Assembly: GCA_914767715.1 (NCBI GenBank)
Contig: OU612071.1
Span: 25,663,681 to 25,727,680, forward strand
Length of the DNA stretch: 64,000 nt
Reading direction: 5' to 3'
DNA from: Membranipora membranacea
Taxonomy: Eukaryota > Bryozoa > Gymnolaemata > Cheilostomatida > Membraniporidae
Part shown: positions 1 to 11,635 of the stretch, piece after piece
How positions within the stretch are numbered: the stretch's first letter is position 1
How the letters are laid out: every line of letters begins with the position of its first letter
The notes under the pieces: generated by a model
Seen by the model: only the letters and a program-made list of their open reading frames with translations
Database searches by the model: none
What the model was told of the DNA's origin: nothing
Made by a program: the position numbers and the translations under genes

Positions 1-395
1 TAAACTGGATATACAACTTCTCCATGCTCTCTCAATAAGTCAAAGCTCATGGTGAAACATCGCAAATCCTAAACAATTGATTTTTGTCAACTCCCTCTCC
101 ATCAAAGACTTAGAAACTAAAGAAGCTGTCTTTAGCAACAAGCTATGTGAACCAGTGCTTCCAACAATCACCTCCCAATTACCACAAACACAAATACTGT
201 GGCACAACTATCCATAAAGCTAAACTGTTGCAGTTGCCATTATTAGTGAAGCCAAGCAGAGACAATGTATCACCAAGCAGCTAGCCAAGTTGAAGATCAA
301 ACCATCAATATAATTTATTACTAGCATATAATACAATATATAATATAAGGCAAACTAAAGACAAAATGCCTATGGATGATACGCTGGGTTAACAA
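1..395 (+). repeat. Degenerate LINE-like repeat, first copy
   Basis: This stretch is closely matched by 770-1060 and by 53053-53440 on the same strand, and in inverted orientation by 56290-56450 plus 57481-57620. The fuller copy at 52.9-53.4 kb has, just upstream of the shared part, a frame reading FIDFSSAFNTI, which resembles motif A of non-LTR reverse transcriptases. I therefore read the family as a decayed CR1/L2-type LINE. No long frame survives here. The window starts inside the repeat, so its left end is unknown. Confidence 0.6.
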
Positions 396-769
396 AGTTA
401 CCTTTTAGCCTTCTTCTTTAACATCTGAACCACCGACGTTGAAGCTACGCGCTTGGGCGGCATATTGTACCTTTACTTCCAGTCTCTCTTTTCTGGTACT
501 ATTCAGACTCAGAATCTGTATCATAAATGTTAACATTGAACAACAAGGCTTATTGTGGTTAGTGAATAGATGTGAATGTATGAGATTAAGTGGTAGTACT
601 AGTTGCAGTAGTAGTGTTACAGTGGCAGCGATGGGCCTACTGATTGATTCATCAATTAGATATTGAAGCATCTGAGCCGAGAGAGAAATTGGTTGTTGGT
701 AAAGTGCTGCCTGTTGTGACCGAGCTTGCCAAGACAGGCTTATTGGATTGGTGTGAATCAGCTGCACTG
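396..769. other. Spacer between two repeat copies
   Basis: This separates the two copies of the LINE-like repeat at 1-395 and 770-1060. The copy at 53.05-53.5 kb runs straight on without it, so it is an insertion or a rearrangement product. The phrase gcttgccaagacaggc near 723 recurs near 35711, which hints at another small repeat family. The short frames on both strands show no recognisable protein. Confidence 0.4.
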
Positions 770-1060
770 ACGTGGAAACTAAGGTAGCTGTCTTTAGCAA
801 CAAGCTATGTAAACCAGTGCCCCCAACAATCACCTCCCAATTACCACAAACACAAATACTGTGGCACAACTATCCATAAAGCTAAACTGTCGCAGTTGCC
901 ATTATTAGTGAAGCCAAGCAGAGACATTGTACCATCAAGCAGCTAGCCAAGTTGAAGATCAAACCATCAATATAATTTATTAATAGTATATAATACAACA
1001 TATATAACATAAGGCAAACTGAAGATAAAATGCCTATGGATTATACGCTGGGTTAACAAA
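770..1060 (+). repeat. Degenerate LINE-like repeat, second copy
   Basis: This is a direct repeat of 125-395, from the gctgtctttagcaacaag phrase to the end, with scattered substitutions. It continues without a break into the segment shared with 53.44-55.62 kb (aacaaagttgtagtaaaata). Confidence 0.6.
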
Positions 1061-2629
1061 GTTGTAGTAAAATACCAGGGAAAAGAATTTCCGTGCAGAA
1101 TTTGTACGTTTTGACAACTATCTCTTTAGCTGCGTTTTAACACACACACACACAACACACAAACCCATGTACAAACACACACGGGCTCACATACATCAAA
1201 CATACATACACACATACATACATACATGCATAAATCCAGTACCAGAAATTAAGTAGGGATCAAGTATCAAACTCACCTGATTATGGTCTGATCGAAGATC
1301 CAGTAAACTTCGAAAGTTCACCCTGCATACAGAAGAGCGACTGATAAGGACTTTTCTGACCGAGCTACAGCCTCCGCTACACCTGTGCTGTGGACAGACA
1401 ACTGTCTTCTCCAAGCAGGCTACAAAATAAATGTCAAGTCAATGAAGAATATAGACAGTAAACTGAATAGAGATAAGAGCAGGAGATAGGACAAAAATGT
1501 GTTGGAAATTAGGGGCAAAGATCTATATTGGAGTTTGAACAGGTCATTGTATTAGGTTAGTTTGCCTGCATCGTACAAGTTATCAGACTAAATGCTTACA
1601 GTTAGATCAATACAGATTTTGAGTCTAGAAAAAATGTACTGTACTTATGCAAATTTACTTCTATTATGGAGTAAAAATTCTATATCACTATCACCAACGG
1701 CTAACAAGTGTTATGAGTAATTGTTTGTTGTTCCCCCTTTCCTCTCGCAAAGTAGGATTACACAACCTGAGATGAGGGGGAGGTTCGGACCGACAAGCTG
1801 TGTAAAGCTATGGGTACTACTAAAATGATTAATGTAGTGGCAGACATAAGCAGTATGGGATATACTTATCATGAAGGCTTCTAACTGATGGTAATAGATG
1901 AATATTTGACCCAATAAGTATCATCGTGTGTTGCAATGTTGGTAGGCGGTATATTTTATAGCGACCCTAGCAGCTAATTACCCACCCAGTCTATCCTACG
2001 CTGTATATTATCCAGCTAGATATATAAACCAAGCTTAGGCAGAAGAAGTACAATTTTATATATGGCTAGAGTAACTGCTGTCCCAGATGGCCTGTTCCAA
2101 ATCTCTATGAGACATTTCATGTGCGTTATAATAAATTAAACTAGAAGTCATGGAATACGATAAAAAAAATACGATATTTTATTACTCACGTGACCTTGAG
2201 GTCAGTTTCTAGTACAGTTTGTTACTTTTGTGTCTTACGTTCTGTGCACTGTTGGCAAGCTGCCGATTGACCTGAAAGAAAAGTAGATTTGATGACTTTC
2301 TAAGAATAAAAAACAATAGATACATAACAAACAAACTACACTGGCTGGTAGCAGATCAAGATCCTGAAACGGATTATAAACAGATCACCACCATGTACAA
2401 AATTGTAAACATCTTTCCATCACCATGTCACAGATGATTAAGCTTTAGAGAAACAATGCATACCTGAAACTCCTCACCTACAGTCTAGTTCTTTCTAATC
2501 CTGATCTACTGCAGCGCAGTACAGTCGGATACAAATTTACTTGGAAGACAAACGGTCGAGTTTGTCATGCCTAAATGAGAAAATGCATGATAACATATCT
2601 GGATTGAATATACAGCTCATAAGAGGTAT
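1061..2629. repeat. Segmental duplication D, left copy
   Basis: This aligns collinearly by eye with 53442-55619, with substitutions and small indels. It includes a CA/CATA microsatellite near 1141-1230. The right copy carries a 0.6-kb LINE fragment (about 53873-54479) that is absent here. Homology ends abruptly after aagaggtata (2629 versus 55619). The small frames inside are not conserved as coding units between copies, so I call no gene. Confidence 0.75.
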
Positions 2630-2876
2630 ACCTCTAGAGTTAATGAATGTTGATAGATTAGGGGGAGAGATTCTATTGGATGAACTTAAAGAGAAAGTTC
2701 CTGTGTGTTATGGGATGTCACCAGTGACAGTATGTAGGACGTATGGCTGCTACTTTAAATTATTGTCGATCACTTATTAGCAACTGTCCAAATATAAAAT
2801 AAGAGCTTACTGATAACGGTCATAATAAGCTTTCTAAGGGCAGCTATATCTCTGATAGACGCAGACAGAGTATGAG
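2630..2876. other. Stretch without assigned feature
   Basis: A plus-strand frame crosses into this stretch from 2541 and reads to 2780, but it straddles the end of the duplicated segment and the right copy does not continue it. I see no splice-supported exon. It lies between duplication D and segment A. Confidence 0.3.
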
Positions 2877-4687
2877 GCTGTACTATACAAACATAGCAGA
2901 GACCACAGATATTTATCTATGCTCTCTGTACTTGGACTGACTGCTCGTAAAGCTACCTGTTACCATTTATGCGTAGTTGTGTACTCGTTTATCACCTTTG
3001 AGCATGCCGGGTTTATCAGTTTATGGATCAAAGACAACATTCTAACTATCGATGCTATAGCCCAACATGGGCAGATTGCTTTTTCATGAAGTTGTTTGAT
3101 CATTTTAGATTTCATGGTTTGCAACGCCATCATCACCGCCATGGCCATCAAATACGTCGCCACAACCTGCAAGCTCTGAGACTGCATTGAGTTTACGTTT
3201 CAGGGACAGCCAATGAAATCTAAGCATCTCGGAGATGGCCGGGTAATACCTGTATTTTAGTATCATGGAGCGCATACCATTTTGGAACAGGTTATATTTA
3301 GCAACATCATAATTATAGTTACTTTTTATCTCTTTATTATTAATCGGCCCTGTTCTTTTATTATCTTTACGTTCAAAAACTGGCAAGAATTTATTCAATG
3401 ACATATTTTGACCCTCTCCTGGCTTTCTTGTTCCAATCATGTATCTATGATTTTACATAAAATAAAATACTATAGCATTCTGACGAAACTCATCGCAGAC
3501 CTGTTTGTTGGCTGTGAGAATAAAACCAAGCACTTTTATCACAGGTGTTTTCTATTACACTCAAAGTCAGACCATGGTGTATGTACCCAGTCTTATCTGG
3601 TTGTTAGCACCAGTCGACACACTATATCAGGTTTGTATATATAGCGTATATAACGCTAATAATAAGTTCAGCTTATCAGACCACCCACTAGGCTGCATGT
3701 GACTAAAAGTCACAAGACCACACGCAGGTACCCTGGACCTTGATTATAAATTGTTGCAATAAGCAAATACAAATGAGCACAAGCTTCTATCCCACAAGTT
3801 TAGTATGATAGACTTGATACCACCCACAGTAAAACGGCTCAGGAAACCCTTCAATGTAGGATCTTCACAGTCAGATCTTCTTGACAAAATCAAACACACA
3901 ACTAGTCAAACAATCAGTAACAATGGTTCACTCTGTACCTGGTCACTCAAGATAACCTGAAGTTCGCTTCTAAGTCAAATACTAAATAATCCTATTGGTT
4001 TTATCTGTCAGTATATCCTAGCTCGTGGATCAAACGGAGCTTGCAGATAGCTGAGAAATAAAAGTGGGCTAAAGAGAAATGGCTCGTTCACAACAGCTTT
4101 CCGGGATCATCTACAAATGGCCCGATATTCGGTGGTTTTTGTGCATTTTGGGCAATGACTAAAATCGGGCGTGTTGGTGGTACACAATCAATTTATGATA
4201 TATGTCATGAATTCGTCTGTCGTGTAACATTCCTTAATATATGCACTGTGCGATGAGAACAATGAAGTTATTCACTTTACGTACCAAAATCTGAGTGTTC
4301 TGTGCTGGCCTTACATCGCCTAAGAACTGTCGCTGTTACTTGATCTATACAATAGTAACAAATAACCATGATTTTGAGCTACAAATGATTTTGTAAACTT
4401 AAAAGTTGGAGTTGTGCTTTCGCAATGTCAGAAAACAAGACTCGCTAGTTTAATCTTGAATGCAGTCTAAGGGTATCATTGATATCTTTACAATATGTTC
4501 ACAATCGGTTGATAAATTGTTAATGACCCGGAAATGTTAAACCGATTTTGAGCAGAAGTTTCTAAAGTCACAGCTGGAGAGCTGGCGCTTGAGATGAAGA
4601 ATACAGGTAAACACGCAGGTAAATACTTTACAAAAATCGGTTTTATCGATTAGAACTTTTAGGACATCAAATGCATTCAGTCTCCAC
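2877..4687. repeat. Segment A, upstream flank of left CCDC180-like copy
   Basis: This is homologous to A' (22186-24336), starting at tatacaaacatagcagagacc and ending at aggacatcaaatg.attcagtct. A' has a 504-bp hAT-like insertion at 22272-22775 that is missing here, so this copy shows the empty site. Both copies lie a short distance upstream of CCDC180-like exons, so they look like parts of one duplicated block. No protein-coding frame is shared between them. Confidence 0.8.
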
Positions 4688-4715
4688 AGTCTGCGCATGT
4701 GCGAACTGTTGAGGC

Positions 4716-4776
4716 ATAGACTATGTCACAAGGCTATCCCATTCTGCTTGCAGGATAGCCTTGTGAAATAGTCTAT
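4716..4776. repeat. 24-bp near-perfect hairpin
   Basis: The arms are 4716-4739 and 4753-4776. They are reverse complements except at one position, with a 13-nt loop (cattctgcttgca). A' ends just before the corresponding place, so the hairpin has no counterpart there. It could be a tiny foldback element or a small-RNA precursor. Sequence alone does not decide. Confidence 0.6.
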
Positions 4777-5316
4777 CTCTGCAGCACAGGAGTGGTTGCG
4801 CTGCCTCCCATCAAGAAAGGCAACTCCCAGGTTATGAGGTATCAAAACCAGAGTTCCATTTAGGCCCAAATATTTCTAAATTATGGGTTTCCATTGTTTT
4901 CCCAATTTTGGTACTCAGACAAGGTGAATTAGTTCAAGCCCTAGACTGGCTAGATGGAAGGTTGAGCTGGATAATAATAATGTTTCTGGTGTCCAATTTC
5001 CAGAACACCATCAGATTTTGTCAGAAATGGCACATTGATTGCTTCATTTGCTTGTCCTAAATTGGTTATATTAGGTGCCAACAGAAACTTTGTGACTCAT
5101 CAAATCATTTGGTTAAGAGGAATGTGTTTGAGAAGTGATAGTCACCCAGAGAAATGACTACAAACAATAATTTTAGTCTGAGAAATTCTGTTCAGCTGTT
5201 CAGTCCGTTCAGCCTGTTCAGCAATTTACAGTTACCGTTTTCTGACCTAACAATCACAGAGATATCCAAGCTTATGGTCACAGAGGGTTTCAAGTGTTCT
5301 GAGATGTTATTTTCAG
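4777..5316. other. Intron-like flank of left CCDC180-like copy
   Basis: From about 5245 (caatcacagagatatccaagctt) this resembles the intron preceding exon 5 of the right copy (near 26785). Before that I find no match to the right copy. The left copy therefore lacks recognisable exons 1-4. Confidence 0.45.
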
Positions 5317-6453
5317 ATATGAGCAGGAGTTTAGATCTTCTGTAGACATGGAATCAGAATCTGACTCGGCTCTAAAAGAAGTCCGAGATCTACCAGATGT
5401 TGTTGGTATGTATATGTCTGGTGTGCCTGTATGAGTACATCTACTTGGTAAATGTCTAGTGGAATAGGTGAATTTATTTACAAATGGCTCTTTCGTTTCC
5501 CTTACCGATCTAAATGATATATACATACATACAGCCAGATATAAAATGATCTTCCAGAATGTGATATTATAACGCTTGGTTTGCTGGGTCCCTACTGATC
5601 TCATGACATATCATGACATAACTTTTGAGTTGTGTTAAATCTTAAGCTAATATACAAACTTCATAAATTCCGGTCAAAAAAGAGATTGTTGATAGTATCG
5701 CCCTTACTGATATATCTAATGTATGATCGGGGTTTTCTTGGGTGCTTTTGAGCCCCCTCACACACAGGCAGTCATAATACAAGACGATATTATAATGAAA
5801 ATGTATGCGGACTAGATTTTCTCTTATAGATGACAGAAGATTGTCTCCTTATTGATATTAATCAGACAACTCTTAGTTTCGTATGAGTTTTTGTTATCAT
5901 TAATGATTCAAGTGATTATAGTGAGTAAGAAGACAGAAGAGAAAATAGCGAGGAGTAGAGAGGAGAGACATGAATCTGCTCTAGATGAGATGCATCAGGA
6001 GTTACTTCTCATATCTTCTGTGAGTTTACTATATTATTATATCCTTTCCCAGCAGTGGATGATGTAATTCTGAAAACTCTGATATGTGTATGATGAATTA
6101 AGTAGGTGGTAGAGACGGAACGTGCTGAGTTTGATGTGGCTGTGGTTGAGTTTTAACTAGAGACTCCGGTTAGCCCGCCTGCCTTTCACTGCCAGGGGAT
6201 TAGTATCATAGGAGAGGTGTGTATCGAGTTCTACTTGGGAGTTATTGTGATCGATTATTTCAGCCCTCAGCATCGAATATATCTATTCCCTTCATTTTCG
6301 TTGTATTGATTAGTTCATTCTTTTTCATTCACTCAATTTTGATTGTAGGAGTTGGAGCCTCGAGTTGAGTAAGCTGGATATGATCTTATGGAGAAGTTAG
6401 AGGAGAGTAATTCTGAGATCTCACAGCTTGTTAATGAGATAGAGGATTATGAG
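5317..6453 (+). pseudogene. CCDC180-like pseudogene, left copy, exons 5-7
   Basis: Three exons match the right copy. Exon 5-like is 5317-5405, intact and the same length (89 nt). Exon 6-like is 5922-6019, with a 12-nt in-frame deletion. Exon 7-like is 6349-6453 and is inactivated by a TAA at 6370-6372 in ELEPRVE*AGYD, where the right copy has AAA (Lys). Splice acceptors and donors are kept. The BEL element (6454-12509) is inserted exactly at the exon 7 / donor junction. The rest of the intron resumes at 12510. Exons 1-4 and everything past the following intron are missing, so this is a truncated duplicate that cannot encode the protein. Confidence 0.85.
6449..6453. repeat. BEL target-site duplication (left)
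   Basis: ATGAG directly precedes the left LTR and is repeated at 12510-12514 directly after the right LTR. Removing the element and one copy restores gattATGAGgtaactcc, which matches the exon 7/intron boundary of the right CCDC180-like copy (gataacgaggtaactcc). Confidence 0.9.
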
Positions 6454-7327
6454 TTTAACGATTCCCTATCGTTAGGCTTTCAGTTTAGTGGATTTTGTGA
6501 CTTGGGATTTTTACTGATGGAACTTGGACTTTTGTCGTACAATTTATAACATTTATTGTCGAGCTTTACCGAGATTCACACCGTGAAATCTAAAAAGATT
6601 AACACAAACAATGACTACATGACTATGTATAAAAGCATAACACAGTTCTCAAAAATTTAACTTTATACTTTACAACTTTTAAAATAAACTTTTACTTCCA
6701 AAACGTAAAATTAATAAGGTGTCAAATGCATCAATCCTGATGCCAAATTAAGTATTTGCACACTTCAAGGTATATTTATAATATAGTTAATCCTTGAATG
6801 AGGAATGCAGGTTGCAATAAAATGATAAGGTTAATATTCATACCTTTTGCCTTTTTCCTCTAAACTGCTTTTGTATATACTATCTTGATCTAACTGATCT
6901 GAGTTCGTAATAACGTGAACTGCTTTCTTTCACATGTAAAATTACACTGAACCAGGATAAGTTCTGCCAGATATACAGGGAACACACCAACACAAAGACC
7001 AGGGCGGGCCCAAATCCCCCCAGACCAATCACGGACAGCCAACGCCCCATAAAGATGTTGGGAGGTGGCCAGAAGCTGCAACAAATACACTTCTCGACAC
7101 AATACTGCACCCTGGATCCCCCGTTTGAAGAGTAAATTACTCTATTGTCCCCTGAAATTGGACTGAACCTAATCCTGCAGATGAGAGCAGTGACAACTTG
7201 TTTGGAGTTGAAACGAGTCTCCAGCTTAGGCTGGTACAACAAAGAAGTTTTAATTTGACACGTAATACACGGGTTTGTTATGTAACGAATTTTATTGTGT
7301 TTTGTTAAGCTGATGAGTATCTTTACA
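6454..7327 (-). repeat. BEL 3' LTR
   Basis: This is the left LTR, 874 bp, at the 3' end of the minus-strand element. It reads identical to 11636-12509 over its whole length. The short frames inside it are repeated identically in the other LTR and are not genes. Confidence 0.9.
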
Positions 7328-7500
7328 CTCCCACCTTGATTTTTTATAAAAAAAATAAAATACAATGGAAGGAAAATAGTTGGATCCGCCGCTGACTGTT
7401 CGGTAGAGCAACCTGAAATACAACAAGGCTAAGTCTATGTCTATGTAATATGCGATATATATGGGATAATAGTATAATGATGGTTTGTTACAAACTCATC

Positions 7501-10500
7501 TTACACAGAGTCATCTTTCTGCTTTCCTAACAGCTTCACAAGCTTTTGTACTGGACGTTTGATGATCGGTGGCTGATCCATTCTTTTGCCTTGCTTGTCG
7601 AGGCGCCTGCTAGCTAGTCTCACTGTCACACTTCTGACCAAGCCATTGTCTCCTTGTGACACACCTTCTATAACTCCAGTCTTCCAGTGGTTCCGCGGCT
7701 GCTCATAGTCCGCAACCAGCACCAGGTCCCCACGCTCTAAATTAGGTCTCTTCTCCTTCCAAATCTGTCGCCGAGTAATTTCCTTCAAGTACTCATCCTG
7801 CCACTTTACCCAGAACTCCTGGGCTGCGGCCTGCACACGTTTCCATCTGGCGTTGCAATAGTATTGTTCCGTTGGGAACTTTCCTAGTGGTGGAGCATCT
7901 GTTGCGCCTAGTTTTCCTGTCAGTATCATGTTTGGGGTTTTAGGACGGGTCTGTTCATTGTCGATCTGCATCACTGGTAATGGCCTGGAAGTCACAGTTC
8001 CCCCATCAAGTGATCCTAAGTGCAGCGTACCGCTATATATGTATGCATATATGAGAAAATACATGAAGGTAAACAAGAGGCCGTATCTGTTGAGGTCTGT
8101 ACACCTCTCCCTCTTTGTAGTTAACATAGGTTTCAGTGAAGGTTTAGGTGGATCGTATTGCGTTGCAGGTTTTGCAGGTTTGAGTTGAGGAGCATCTATA
8201 GCTGACTCAACTCTCTCAATAGGGAGATCCCACTTTTTGTTCAGAGGAAGCTTCTTATCATCGTCATTCAGCCTAACCAAATCAGATGGGTCCATAGAGC
8301 TTGCATCTAATTCCTGTACACTTCCAACATCTAGGTCCACATCATCTTCGAGTAATACTTGAGTCGATAGGCTTGATTTGACGATGATCTTGATTGCCTT
8401 GCAATCAGTCGACTTCTGTTTTCTGTTCTCCTTCCCCAACACATACCAGCCCAGTAGTGATTTGGCGGCAAATGGCTGCCCTCGACCACCGTTTATGGCC
8501 TCAAGTGGAGCGAAAGCATCAATACAAGACCTTCCTAAAAGAATAGCTACTGGAGCGTCTAGAGGGGGAGGGAACTGATGGGCTATATGCTTCAAGTGTC
8601 TGAGTCGGGTAACGTTAAAACGGTCTGGAATTTGCGATCTGTCGCATGCTATATTGTTCCATTCATAAGCTTGACAATCGATTACAGTATCCTGCTTATA
8701 TCCACGTATTTTCAGGTCTGGGAATCTTCTGACGGTTTCCAGAGATTGACCAGTTAGTGTGTCAACGATAATCTCCTCTGCTGTAGAGTCAGGGTGTAGC
8801 TCGTTTGCCACTTCTTTGATCAGGAAACAATCATCGGATTGTGTGTCGAGCATAGCATACACCAATTTTTCCTCCTTCTGATGACCAGTCGAAATGTACA
8901 CTGGTACGACCATGTTAAAGGCTGCAGCAGTTGAGGTTTGCAATGCTTTAACTGACAGGACACGTGGATTGTTGTCGTCTTTTGTAGGCTCTGGAGGCTG
9001 AGTTTTGTTTTCTGGAGTTGTCTTCTCTGATGTTGCCTGGCTGAGTTTTGCTGAGTGAGGTCGGCGCTCTCTGTGTAAGCATGTTGGATGCACCTTTCCA
9101 CATTTGGAGCAGGTTTTGCGATTATCGCAGCTGTTGGACAGATGGCCAGTTTCCAAGCAACCCCAACAAAGTTTGTGTGTCAGAATGAATTCTCTTTGCT
9201 GTGCAGGCTCGAGTTTGGCAAAACTGAAGCATCTGTCTAGCTCATGTCCTGGTTTCTGACAGAAGAGACACTCAAGTTTACTTACCGTGTTACTTGTATG
9301 TACCGTGTGTACTCTGGTTCTCTGTTTCTGTTCAGAGGAGTCATCCTGACGTCTATGTCGGTGGTCTCTCTGTTCAGAGGAGTCGTCCTGACGTTTATGT
9401 CGGCGGTCTCTCTGGTGAGACTCCCGAAGTCTCATAACTGGCTCACATGCGGTGCTTGCGTGGCCGTCGACAAAATTGGCGAACTCTCTAAATGTTGGGT
9501 AACGCCCATCGTTTCGCCTTGTGTCTTTAATTACCTGAGCCCAATGTTCTATCAGAGCGTCTGGTAATTTTGCCACTAGTTGCTCGTTTTCGAGACTGTC
9601 ATTTAAATTTAGCAGCTCAGGGTTATGCTTCATGGCACCTTTGAGGTGTAGCAGATAGTCAGCATAATCTCTGAGGTTATCACTTTGATTTTGTTTTATC
9701 TTATTCCAGGAGAGAGCCTTCTGTCTCATGGATCTTCCGATACTGAAATGGCTACCAAATCTTTCCCGCAGAGTCCGGAGGGCTGTGTAGTACGCATCAT
9801 CTGTATTGTCCATAAGTTGCCCAGCGACAGCTTTCCGAGCTTTTCCGCTGAGTGTCCGTTTCAGTAGTTTGAGCCCCTCAGCTCCAGCCATATTCTCAGC
9901 TTTGAAGTGTGCTTGTAGGTCAGACTCCCAGTCAGCGAACTCCATAGGACTCCCTGCGAAGGTCTTGGGCTCTGGTACTTGTCTTTTTGGCTGCTGCCGC
10001 ATGTTCATCATGCATTCTGCAAGCTGTTCGATTGTTCGGAACCCGCTGGCTGGATTACTGACGATTGGCGGTGGGACGGGGGAATCAACAGCGGTGATCG
10101 GCGGTGGAGAAGTGGAAGCAGCGGGGATGATACCTACCTTTCGTCTTTTCTTAGCCTCCCTTTCCGCTTGGAACTGTTTAAAACGCTCCAAGGACAAAGC
10201 TCGTGCTGCCTCTTTAGCCCTATCCTCTTCTAACTCCTTGAGTGCACTATCCTCCTCGTTTGCTTTGGTTACTAAGTTCTCCAAGTCTTTTTTCAGATTG
10301 GATGATTCCTTGGCAAAGTACTGTATTGAAGGTAGGAGATCTTCATACAGTGTAGGGTCATGGGTGTTGCACAAAATCTCAAGTTCAGAAGCATGGGCCA
10401 TCATTTCGGCTACTTGGGAATCAAAGTTCCTAATACTTGCTTGCACTTCACTAATATCAACACAGACTTCTGTAAAATTATCAAATTTGTTCTGAAAGTC

Positions 10501-10746
10501 GGCTAAGATAATAGGACAGTTTTCTGAAAATACATTAAATAAAAGATCTGCTCGATGCTTGACTGCAGATCTAGTTTGATGCACCACCAAGGGAGCGTCT
10601 ACTTTGCTCTTGACAGATACATCACTACTACTGTCATCAGACATCTCATTTACACTACCTAACTGAGAATTCTGAGAGCTGATCTGATCATCAGATTGCC
10701 CAACAGGTTGATCGCTGACCGCGTCGGCAGACACTGAGTCAGCCAT
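7501..10746 (-). CDS. BEL Gag-protease-integrase-tail fusion, 1081 aa
   Basis: One uninterrupted frame from an ATG. Residues 1-250 are acidic then coiled-coil (about 145-205). Residues 255-440 are gag-like (KTFAGSPMEFADWESDL). An imperfect duplicated RQDDSSEQ block lies near 450-473. Three zinc knuckles follow: C493/C496/H501/C506, C527/C530/H535/C540 and C546/C549/H553/C556. The Pao-type aspartic protease lies at about 612-770, with catalytic D634 in LDTQSDD and the later LLGRSCID and LLGWYVLG blocks. Residues 886-905 form a hydrophobic, probably membrane-spanning segment. From about 925 the protein is the C-terminal DUF5641-like tail of BEL integrases (FWVKWQDEYL, ERGDLVLVADY). Normal BEL Pol has RT, RNase H and integrase core between protease and tail. 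Here they are deleted but the frame is kept. I infer that Gag and protease could still form particles. Confidence 0.88.
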   Translation of the reverse strand: MADSVSADAVSDQPVGQSDDQISSQNSQLGSVNEMSDDSSSDVSVKSKVDAPLVVHQTRSAVKHRADLLFNVFSENCPIILADFQNKFDNFTEVCVDISEVQASIRNFDSQVAEMMAHASELEILCNTHDPTLYEDLLPSIQYFAKESSNLKKDLENLVTKANEEDSALKELEEDRAKEAARALSLERFKQFQAEREAKKRRKVGIIPAASTSPPPITAVDSPVPPPIVSNPASGFRTIEQLAECMMNMRQQPKRQVPEPKTFAGSPMEFADWESDLQAHFKAENMAGAEGLKLLKRTLSGKARKAVAGQLMDNTDDAYYTALRTLRERFGSHFSIGRSMRQKALSWNKIKQNQSDNLRDYADYLLHLKGAMKHNPELLNLNDSLENEQLVAKLPDALIEHWAQVIKDTRRNDGRYPTFREFANFVDGHASTACEPVMRLRESHQRDRRHKRQDDSSEQRDHRHRRQDDSSEQKQRTRVHTVHTSNTVSKLECLFCQKPGHELDRCFSFAKLEPAQQREFILTHKLCWGCLETGHLSNSCDNRKTCSKCGKVHPTCLHRERRPHSAKLSQATSEKTTPENKTQPPEPTKDDNNPRVLSVKALQTSTAAAFNMVVPVYISTGHQKEEKLVYAMLDTQSDDCFLIKEVANELHPDSTAEEIIVDTLTGQSLETVRRFPDLKIRGYKQDTVIDCQAYEWNNIACDRSQIPDRFNVTRLRHLKHIAHQFPPPLDAPVAILLGRSCIDAFAPLEAINGGRGQPFAAKSLLGWYVLGKENRKQKSTDCKAIKIIVKSSLSTQVLLEDDVDLDVGSVQELDASSMDPSDLVRLNDDDKKLPLNKKWDLPIERVESAIDAPQLKPAKPATQYDPPKPSLKPMLTTKRERCTDLNRYGLLFTFMYFLIYAYIYSGTLHLGSLDGGTVTSRPLPVMQIDNEQTRPKTPNMILTGKLGATDAPPLGKFPTEQYYCNARWKRVQAAAQEFWVKWQDEYLKEITRRQIWKEKRPNLERGDLVLVADYEQPRNHWKTGVIEGVSQGDNGLVRSVTVRLASRRLDKQGKRMDQPPIIKRPVQKLVKLLGKQKDDSV

Positions 10747-11431
10747 AACTGAGTTGCTTACTTTTTACAAAAAATGTAAATAAGGTTAGTCTTTCAAGAA
10801 GTGAACTACAGATTAAATACTGTGATGACATACTGCTTGTGGCATGCAGCGTGTAATTCTGATAACAATAGGCCTGTTTGAAATGACAGCTCAACTCCAT
10901 AGACTTGTACCTCAAAGGTAACGTTACAACCCAACAAGTGTCACTGTCTCATCACAGGCTAAGAACTTTGTTATCTATTTAAAGGGCCACCATAGAGTAA
11001 GTCACCGTTCAACAAGAGTTCCCAAATGCGCAGTGCCGAGAAGCATAAAAGCCCAACTCTGCCCCCGCCAACAACCTGGTTAAATTGCTGACCGCAATTA
11101 AATCAAGAGGGGGAAATGGTCCCGACCTGGGCCAAGTGATGGGATAATTCCGGGCAAACCTGGCAGAAAAATATCCTGATTCAGTTTACAACCAAAAATT
11201 AAAAAATTAGCTGAAATAAAAAGATAATTCTCCTAAGATCAATTAAAAATAAAAAACTGACTCTAAGTCAATATTGAATATGAATACAACTTATCACTTT
11301 CCGCTGCTGCTTCACCGAAAGTCTGTCCTGGTGGTTGAATATCCTAGGGTAGATTGTTAATTGTTACTGAGATACGAGATGTTTCGCCATAGGTTTGACC
11401 TGTTCGTCGTGAAATGTCTTGTCGGCAGAAC

Positions 11432-11632
11432 TCGCTGCTATCCGCTGAGAAACTATCTGCTCGGAGGATCCTTATCTGCTGAGAAGCTATCTGCTCGGAG
11501 TATACTTATCTGCTGAGAAGCTATCTGCTCGGAGTATCCTTATCCGCTGCGGTGCTATCTGCTCAGAGTATACTTATCTGCTGAGAAGCTATCTGCTCGG
11601 AGTAGACTTATCCGCTGAGAAGCTCAAGATTT
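11432..11632 (-). repeat. Tandem repeats in BEL leader
   Basis: About six imperfect copies of a roughly 34-bp unit built from tatctgctgagaagc and tatctgctcggagta. They lie between the 5' LTR and the gag start, immediately next to the LTR, where primer-binding and packaging signals normally sit. Confidence 0.8.
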
Positions 11633-11635
11633 CAC

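Noticed and set aside
2541-2780. 79-aa plus-strand frame
   Set aside because: It crosses the end of a duplicated segment and is not kept in the other copy.
6880-7365. 161-aa minus-strand frame, and the matching 120-aa frame at 12062-12424
   Set aside because: Both are inside the identical LTRs, have no domain, and are duplicated only because the LTR is.
9806-10495. 229-aa plus-strand frame
   Set aside because: It lies entirely antisense to the BEL gag frame and has the composition of a shadow.
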